A stretch of DNA of 64,000 nt from JAAXGX01 sp965203565 (lineage in GTDB: Bacteria > Acidobacteriota > Vicinamibacteria > Vicinamibacterales > UBA8438). How positions within the stretch are numbered: the first letter of the stretch is position 1; the number at the start of each line of letters is the position of its first letter. The DNA is taken from NCBI GenBank assembly GCA_965203565.1, contig OZ241896.1, positions 3,100,001 to 3,164,000 on the forward strand. The letters are read 5' to 3'. Below are positions 58,458 through 64,000 of this stretch, piece after piece. Below the pieces are notes generated by a model. It saw nothing but the letters and a program-made list of their open reading frames with translations, made no database searches and was not told where the DNA came from. The position numbers and the translations under genes are program-made.

Positions 58458-60794
58458 GTGACGCTGGTCCGCTGCGCCCCGATCGCCTGCGCCGCCCTGC
58501 TGGCCGCGACGCCGGCGGCGGCGCAGGACCGCGCGGCCGGCGGCGAGGCGCCCGCCGCGGCAGCCGAGATAGATGGACCGCCGCCGCCGGTCCCGCCCGC
58601 GGTGATCGCGCGGGACGACCGGGGCCGCGCCACCGTCCGCGCCGTCCGGGTGACCGAGCGGGTCCGCCTGGACGGCCGGCTGGACGAGCCGGTCTACCGA
58701 GCCGTGCAGCCGATCTCCGGCTTCATCCAGCAGATCCCGGACGCAGGGGCGCCCGCGAGCGAGCGGACCGAAGCGTGGCTCCTGTTCGACGACGCGAACA
58801 TCTACGTCGGCGTCCGGTGCCACGACTCCGCCCCCCCGCGGGAATGGGTCGCCAACGACATGCGCCGCGACACGCCGCAACTGAGGCAGAACGACACCGT
58901 CGCCGTGATCTTCGACACGTTCCACGACCGGCGGAACGGGGTGGCGTTCTACACCAACCCGCTCGGCGCGCGCGCCGACTTCGCCATCACCAACGAAGGG
59001 AACCCGAACAGCGACTGGAACCCGGTCTGGGACGTGCGCACCGGCCGGTTCGACGGCGGATGGACCGTCGAGATGGAGATCCCGTTCAAGTCGCTCCGGT
59101 ACCGGCCCGGCGCCGCGCAGGTGTGGGGGTTCCAGATGCGCCGCGTGATCCGGCGCAAGAACGAAGGCGCCTATCTGACCCCGCTGCCGATCTCGGCGGT
59201 GCGCGGCGGGGCGATCGGCGGCATCTTCCGCGTGTCGGAGGCGGCCACGCTGGTCGGCCTCGAAGCGCCGCAGGGCGGGCGTACGATCGAGATCAAGCCG
59301 TATGCGATCGGCGGCGTCTTCACCGACCTCGACGCCGGCCCGATCCGGGAGAACGCGGCCGACGGGAACGCCGGCCTCGATTTCAAGTACGGCGTGACGC
59401 AGAACCTCACCGCCGACTTCACGTACAACACCGACTTCGCCCAGGTCGAGGTCGACGAGCAGCAGGTGAACCTGACCCGGTTCAAGCTGTTCTTCCCCGA
59501 GAAGCGCGAGTTCTTCCTGGAAGGACGCGGCATCTTCGAGTTCGCCGCCGGGGCCGCGGTCGGCGGGCCGGGCGGCTTCCGCGACCCGAACGCGCCTATC
59601 CTGTTCTACAGCCGCCGCATCGGCCTGCAGGAGACGTCCGACGGCGGCGTGGAGGCGGCGCCGATCGTCGGGGGCGGCCGGCTGACCGGCAAGGTCGGCC
59701 GGTTCGATGTCGGCGCGCTGAACATCCGGACCGGCGAGGCGCCGGACGCGGGAGCCGACGCCACCGACTTCACCGTCGTCCGGGTCAAGCGCGACCTGCT
59801 CCGCAAGAGCAGCGTCGGCGCCATCTTCACCAACCGCTCGGTCTCGACGCTCGGCGCCGGGGCCGGCCGGACGTACGGAATCGACGGCACGTTCAGCTTC
59901 CACGACAACGTCCACCTGCTCGGGTACGTCGCCCGGACCGACACGCCGGGCCACGGCGACCGGAACCTCAGCTACCAGGGAAAGTTCGACTACACGGGCG
60001 ACACGTACGGCTTCCGGTTCAACCATCTGCTCGTCGAGGACCACTTCATCCCGGACGTCGGGTTCGTCCGGCGCGACAACTTCCGCCGGACGTTCGTCAC
60101 CGTGCGGTACAGCCCGCGGCCGGCCGTCGAGCTGGTGCGGCAGTTGCTGTTGGGGGGGACCCTGGACTACGCCCTGACGGCCGACACGTCGCGGCTGGAG
60201 ACGCGGACCGTGCAGCTCGGCGTCGAGGCCGAGTTCGAGAACAGCGACCGCCTCTCGTTCGTCCTGAACGACAACCACGAGCTGATCGAGGAGCCGTTCG
60301 TTCCCGGCGGAGGCTGGACGATCCCGATCGGCGGGTACGACTTCACCGATCTGACGGTGTCGTACCGGCTGGGGCAGCAGCACCGCGCCAACGGCGAGCT
60401 GTCGCTGCGCGCCGGCGGCTATTTCGACGGCGAGATCACCGCGCTCGACTTCCGGAGCGGATACGTGGAGGTCACCCCGCAACTTTCCATCGAGCCGAGC
60501 GTCTCGTTCAACTGGATCGACCTCCCCCAGGGGTCGTTCCGCACCGACCTCGCCCTGGCGCGCGTCAACTACACGTTCACGCCCCGGATGTTCTTCGCCG
60601 GGCTGGTCCAGTACAACTCGAGCAACGACACGGTGGGAGCGAACCTGCGGTTCCGGTGGGAGTACAGCCCGGGGAGCGAGCTGTTCGTCGTCTACACGGA
60701 GGAGCGCGACACGACGGCGCTGCGCCCCGACCGATCGACCGTCCTCCGCAGCCGGGGGGTCGTCGTCAAGATCAACCGGCTGTTCCGCCTGTAG
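58458..60794 (+). CDS. DUF5916 secreted protein with CBM9-like domain
   Basis: 778 residues, GTG start. Signal peptide (ACAALLAATPAAAQ). Residues about 60-240 form a carbohydrate-binding module 9-like domain (RVRLDGRLDEPVYRAVQPI; WLLFDDANIYVGVRCHDS; NDTVAVIFDTFHDRRNGVAFY; WTVEMEIPFKSLRY). From about 260 the DUF5916 region is a predicted outer-membrane beta-barrel (ARADFAI, FNYTDFAQVEVDEQQVNLTRFKLFFPEKREFFLEGRG; many aromatic alternating strands; C-terminal VVVKINRLFRL). This family is abundant in Acidobacteriota and Bacteroidota and is thought to sit in the outer membrane. Substrate unknown. Confidence 0.87.
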   Translation: MTLVRCAPIACAALLAATPAAAQDRAAGGEAPAAAAEIDGPPPPVPPAVIARDDRGRATVRAVRVTERVRLDGRLDEPVYRAVQPISGFIQQIPDAGAPASERTEAWLLFDDANIYVGVRCHDSAPPREWVANDMRRDTPQLRQNDTVAVIFDTFHDRRNGVAFYTNPLGARADFAITNEGNPNSDWNPVWDVRTGRFDGGWTVEMEIPFKSLRYRPGAAQVWGFQMRRVIRRKNEGAYLTPLPISAVRGGAIGGIFRVSEAATLVGLEAPQGGRTIEIKPYAIGGVFTDLDAGPIRENAADGNAGLDFKYGVTQNLTADFTYNTDFAQVEVDEQQVNLTRFKLFFPEKREFFLEGRGIFEFAAGAAVGGPGGFRDPNAPILFYSRRIGLQETSDGGVEAAPIVGGGRLTGKVGRFDVGALNIRTGEAPDAGADATDFTVVRVKRDLLRKSSVGAIFTNRSVSTLGAGAGRTYGIDGTFSFHDNVHLLGYVARTDTPGHGDRNLSYQGKFDYTGDTYGFRFNHLLVEDHFIPDVGFVRRDNFRRTFVTVRYSPRPAVELVRQLLLGGTLDYALTADTSRLETRTVQLGVEAEFENSDRLSFVLNDNHELIEEPFVPGGGWTIPIGGYDFTDLTVSYRLGQQHRANGELSLRAGGYFDGEITALDFRSGYVEVTPQLSIEPSVSFNWIDLPQGSFRTDLALARVNYTFTPRMFFAGLVQYNSSNDTVGANLRFRWEYSPGSELFVVYTEERDTTALRPDRSTVLRSRGVVVKINRLFRL

Positions 60795-60850
60795 CGAGGA
60801 CCGCCCCCTCCGCAGCGCATTGCAGATTCTGCGGACCGCCGGCAGCGCCG

Positions 60851-61379
60851 CTACGCCAGCACTTGCAACAATATCGCGACCGTGAGCGCGTGCGACGCCA
60901 GCAGCACCGTCAGCACGCCGACCAGCCGCCAAGTCATTCGCGCTTCCAGACCGGCGAACCGCGCTTCCATTGCGGCGAAACGGGTCTCCAACCGCGCCTC
61001 CAGCGCCTTGAACCGCAGATCCATCCGCCGTTCGAGCTCGTTGAACCGCTCGTCCATCCGGTCGAACCGCTCGTCCACCCGCTGGACGTCCGCTTTCGTG
61101 ACCGCTATATCCGACAACGCCGCACCCACGGTCTCGACCACCGCTCGCGCCTGCTGCGCCGGCAGCCCGGCCGCCTTCAACAGCCCGTGGCGAAAGTCCC
61201 CGCTGCATTCGAGCGGCGATGCATCCCGCCTGACGGCGTTGTTCGTCGGTTGCGTATGCCCAATATGCGCCCTCCTCACGCCTTGTCAGGCGGGCGCCTC
61301 ACCGCTCTCGGTGCGACGCGGGGATTCCACCACGGGCTGTCAACGCATCCGCCGCCGACAACTTGTCGAATTCCTTCAT
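60851..61379 (-). pseudogene. DUF1640-like coiled-coil membrane protein gene interrupted by a MITE-like insertion
   Basis: The gene starts at ATG 61379 (MKEFDKLSAADAL), is broken after codon 13 by a 159-bp element plus 4-bp duplication, and resumes as KAAGLPAQQARAVVETVG, a coiled coil (VDERFDRMDERFNELERRMD) and a final membrane helix (GVLTVLLASHALTVAILL). Removing 61181-61339 and one TCAA restores a continuous frame with no other change, giving a protein of about 121 residues with the DUF1640 layout. The 163-bp insertion shifts the frame, so the original product is lost. A fusion starting at GTG 61279 inside the element remains in frame with the 3' part and could still produce a chimera. Confidence 0.85.
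61181..61339 (-). mobile_element. MITE-like element, copy 8 (full), perfect 4-bp target duplication, inside a CDS
   Basis: 159 bp flanked by TCAA (61177-61180) and TCAA (61340-61343). It has a fully paired large stem (CCCGCCTGAC/GTCAGGCGGG) and the A/T version of the small hairpin (CACCG/CGGTG). It is inserted in a protein-coding gene; removal with one duplication regenerates an unbroken frame, the most direct sign of transposition in the window. Confidence 0.97.
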
Positions 61380-61485
61380 CGACGCCCCTCCCCGCGGCGC
61401 AATGGCGGCCGCCACGGAGAAGTCGAAGCACGAACCGAGCCAGGAACAGCTTATACGAAAAGCGGCGCCGCAGAATGCCCGGCGC

Positions 61486-63156
61486 TCAGTCGCGCAGGCC
61501 GAAGACGAAGAGGGAATGGCCCGAGGCGATGGCGACGTACTGGTCGCCGCCGGTCTCGTACGTGATCGGCGCGGCGAGCGTGTTGCCGCCGGTGACCGCC
61601 CGCCACAGCAGCTCGCCGGTGCGCGCGTCGAGCGCCTGGAAGTACCCTTCCCGGCCCCCGACGAACAGCAGGTCGGAGGCGGTGGTCAGGATGCCGCTGT
61701 TCATCACGTCGTACGTCTTCCACTGCCACGCCTTCTCGCCGGTGATCGGGTTGAACGCCAGCACCGAGCCGTGGCCGACCGCTTCGGTCCAGGTGTTGAC
61801 GTGCCCGCGGCCGACCGGCGGCGGCTCCGGCACGCCCTTGATCGGGCTGCGGTTCCGGCTGCCGGTGTACAACTGGCCGGGGGCGTACTCCACCGGCGCG
61901 GAGTCGAAGACGGTGGCGTACCCCTCCCACGTCGAGAAGTACATCAGGCCGGTCCGGGGGCTGTACGACGGCGAGTACCAGTTCGTCCCGCCCTGCTTGC
62001 CGGGGTAGGTCGGAACGCCCGGCCCCTGGGGCGTCTGGATCGGGCCGCCGCTGTCGTCGAGCCCGCTCGCCCAGTTGATCCGCACGAACGGATGCCCGGC
62101 CAGGAACCGGCCGGTCACCCGGTCGAGCACGTAGAAGAAGCCGTTGCGGTTGGCCCAGAGCATCGCCTTGACGGTCGCGCCGCCGACGTCGAGGTCGGCG
62201 AGAACCGGAATCTGGACCGCGTCGTAGTCGTACCGGTCACCCGGCGTGAACTGGAAGTGCCAGTCGAGCTCGCCGGTGTCGGCGTCGAGCGCCACGACCG
62301 AGCTGGCGTACAGGTTGTCGCCCGGCCGCTGGTAGTACGCATAGTCGGGGCCCGGGTTGCCGACGCCCCAGAACGTCAGGTTCGTCTCCGGATCGTACGA
62401 GCCGGTCAGCCAGACCGCGGCGCCCCCGGTCTTCCAGGCGTCCGGGTCGCAGTGCTCCATCTCGGGCGCGCACGGCTCCCACGTCTCGTGCCCCGGCTCG
62501 CCGGGCGCCGGGATGGTGTGGAAGCGCCAGACCTCCTCGCCGGTCCGCACGTCGTAGGCGGCGATGAAGCCGCGAATTCCCATGTCGCCGCCCGACGTGC
62601 CGACGATCGCCTTGCCGCCCGCCACGAGCGGCGCGTGGGTGATCGCGTATCCGTAGGACGGGTCCGCCGCCTGGGCCTTCCAGAGCGGACCGCCGCTCTT
62701 CGCGTCGACCGCCACGACCATCGCATCGACCGTCCCCATGATCAACGTGTCGCCGGCGATGGCCAGACCGCGGTTGCTGAATCCGCAGCACGGCCGCGCC
62801 TCGGGCGACGGCGCGTGCTCGTACACCCAGAACACGCGCCCGGTCCGGGCGTCGAGCGCCACGACGTCGTTGGGCGGCTGGGTGAGGTACATGATCCCGT
62901 CGACCACCAGCGGCGTCGCCTGGAAGTAGTGCGCCGTCCGGGACTGGAACACCCACTTCATCTCCAGGTCGCCGACGTTGTCCGGGCCGATCCGGTCGAG
63001 CGCGCTGTGGCGCCGGCTCGCGTAGGTCCCGGAGTAGGTCAGCCAGTTGTGCGGCTCGGCGGCGGCGTTGACCAGCCGCTCCGCGGTGACCTGCCCACGG
63101 ACAGGAGCGGACGCGAGACAGACGAGCGCGGCGGAGGCGATCAGTCGTCGGGTCAT
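61486..63156 (-). CDS. PQQ-dependent alcohol dehydrogenase, lanthanide type predicted
   Basis: 556 residues. Signal peptide (LIASAALVCLASAPVRGQ). An eight-bladed quinoprotein propeller follows, with the adjacent cysteine pair C123-C124 (RPCCGFSNRG) that forms the ring disulfide next to PQQ, W-motif repeats (LDARTGRVFWVYE, YDVRTGEEVWRFH, LDADTGELDWHF, LDARTGELLWRA), and NPGPDYAYYQRPGDNLYASS. The sequence D310-Y-D312 (YDYDAVQ) has an aspartate two residues after the likely catalytic aspartate, the feature tied to lanthanide rather than calcium use. It oxidises alcohols or aldehydes in the periplasm and overlaps the upstream cytochrome c gene by 4 bases. Confidence 0.88.
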   Translation of the reverse strand: MTRRLIASAALVCLASAPVRGQVTAERLVNAAAEPHNWLTYSGTYASRRHSALDRIGPDNVGDLEMKWVFQSRTAHYFQATPLVVDGIMYLTQPPNDVVALDARTGRVFWVYEHAPSPEARPCCGFSNRGLAIAGDTLIMGTVDAMVVAVDAKSGGPLWKAQAADPSYGYAITHAPLVAGGKAIVGTSGGDMGIRGFIAAYDVRTGEEVWRFHTIPAPGEPGHETWEPCAPEMEHCDPDAWKTGGAAVWLTGSYDPETNLTFWGVGNPGPDYAYYQRPGDNLYASSVVALDADTGELDWHFQFTPGDRYDYDAVQIPVLADLDVGGATVKAMLWANRNGFFYVLDRVTGRFLAGHPFVRINWASGLDDSGGPIQTPQGPGVPTYPGKQGGTNWYSPSYSPRTGLMYFSTWEGYATVFDSAPVEYAPGQLYTGSRNRSPIKGVPEPPPVGRGHVNTWTEAVGHGSVLAFNPITGEKAWQWKTYDVMNSGILTTASDLLFVGGREGYFQALDARTGELLWRAVTGGNTLAAPITYETGGDQYVAIASGHSLFVFGLRD

Positions 63157-63962
63157 TGCGCCACCAGTCCCTTCAGCGTCACGAGATACGCCAGCAGGTC
63201 GGCCAGCTCGTCCGCGCCGAGCGTCTCGGCGTACGACGGCATCGGCGACGTCTCCAGCACGGTCAGCTCCCGCAGGTTCGCCTTGTCCAGCGAGACGAGC
63301 CGCTCCCGCGCATCGAAGATCTGGACCGTGTAGGTGTCCTCGTTCAGACGCCGGCCGGTGATCGTCTCGCCGTCCCGCGTCACCGCCCGCATCGGACGGT
63401 TCGACGGCAGCATCGAGCCGGTCGGATCGAGCAGCGTCTCCCGGAGCGACCCGGCGCCGCGGACGGCGCCGATCGACGTCAGATCGGGCCCCAGCCGCGA
63501 GCCGCGTCCCGCCACCCGGTGACAGCGCGCGCAGTCGCCCTTGCCCTCGAAGATCGCCCGGCCGCGCGCGGCGTCGCCCAGGGTGACGACGCCGCCGTCG
63601 TAGTCGCGCATGTTCCGGACGTACGCGATCAGGGCGACCAGGTCGGCGTCGGCGTAGTCGCCGGGCGGCATCGCCGTGCCGGGGACGCCCTGCGTCAGGA
63701 TGCGCCGGAAGTTCTGGTCGGTCGACGCCCGCCGGAGCTGCCCGCTCTTCAGGTTGACGCCGGCGACGCCGTCGCCGTCCGAGCCGTGGCAGCCCGAGCA
63801 GAACTCGCCGTAGAGCTGCGCGCCGCGCTCGACGTCGGCCCGCGCATACTCCACGCCGTGCTCCTGCGCCGCCGGCGCCGCCCCGGCGCGCCCCGGCGCG
63901 CCCGCCGCCAGCGCCGCCGCGGCGGACCACGTGAGCAACGGACGCATCGATTGGCGGAGCAT
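63153..63962 (-). CDS. Dihaem c-type cytochrome, electron acceptor candidate
   Basis: 269 residues. Signal peptide (LLTWSAAAALAAGAPGRAGAA), then two haem motifs, CSGCH at 55-59 and CARCH at 144-148. Axial methionines are likely in GTAMPPGDYADADLVALI and in SPMPSYAETLGADELADLLAYLVTL. The second half resembles cytochrome domains common in Acidobacteriota and Planctomycetota. Its stop overlaps the start of the PQQ dehydrogenase, so it is the probable electron acceptor for that enzyme. The start at 63962 is close to the window edge but complete. Confidence 0.88.
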   Translation of the reverse strand: MLRQSMRPLLTWSAAAALAAGAPGRAGAAPAAQEHGVEYARADVERGAQLYGEFCSGCHGSDGDGVAGVNLKSGQLRRASTDQNFRRILTQGVPGTAMPPGDYADADLVALIAYVRNMRDYDGGVVTLGDAARGRAIFEGKGDCARCHRVAGRGSRLGPDLTSIGAVRGAGSLRETLLDPTGSMLPSNRPMRAVTRDGETITGRRLNEDTYTVQIFDARERLVSLDKANLRELTVLETSPMPSYAETLGADELADLLAYLVTLKGLVAQ

Positions 63963-64000
63963 CGACAGACGACGGGAGGGGCGATTATCGTGACGACGCG

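Overview
The window is a very GC-rich chromosomal segment with short intergenic gaps, operons that overlap at ATGA or GTGA, and many secreted proteins. The gene set suggests an aerobic soil or marine Acidobacteriota, most likely Vicinamibacteria: a PQQ alcohol dehydrogenase with its cytochrome c, a DUF5916 protein, UPF0182, several metallo-beta-lactamase and cyclase-family secreted enzymes, and a Tat-exported thiamine-diphosphate enzyme. The phylum is inferred from gene content; no rRNA, tRNA or CRISPR array was recognised.

Layout. 1-5 kb holds housekeeping genes: the fdhE 3' end, a secreted methyltransferase, thiD, moaE-moaD, prfA, prmC and a HIT hydrolase. 5.03-6.96 kb is a less GC-rich cassette with a cytosine-5 methyltransferase and a PD-(D/E)XK restriction-enzyme candidate. 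7-18.8 kb carries an MBL hydrolase, an amidohydrolase lipoprotein, UPF0182, a GH99-like protein, a flavin reductase with a beta-barrel, a two-domain thioredoxin-fold protein and a copper P-type ATPase. 18.8-21.6 kb is a small defence region: a second cytosine methyltransferase, a Vsr mismatch endonuclease and a remnant of a DUF499 ATPase. 22-34 kb is metabolic and repair: TPP enzyme, hemL, ispG, dapD plus an M20 peptidase, 3-methyladenine glycosylase and a cyclase. 34.9-39.5 kb is an AT-richer surface-polysaccharide block (flippase, polymerase/ligase, chain-length regulator). 39.5-47.6 kb has an ABC exporter, an aldehyde-dehydrogenase-like protein with an adenylate-forming partner (LuxC/LuxE-like logic), MOSC and phhB. 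48.3-49.0 kb is a HEPN/MNT toxin-antitoxin pair. 49-64 kb is mostly secreted catabolic enzymes and ends in a PQQ dehydrogenase/dihaem cytochrome c pair.

The most striking unexplained structure is a dispersed element of about 158 bp with terminal inverted repeats CAGCCCGTGGTGG/CCACCACGGGCTG. There are eight recognisable copies (six full, one truncated, one diverged) plus at least four relics. Four copies have perfect 4-bp target-site duplications and two more match at 3 of 4 bases, so it behaves as a MITE-like non-autonomous transposon. Its internal hairpins show compensatory base changes. One copy interrupts a DUF1640-like gene, and removing the element with one duplication restores the frame exactly. 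Other copies sit directly at start codons, next to -10-like TATACT boxes, or on both sides of the HEPN/MNT pair. No transposase is present in the window.
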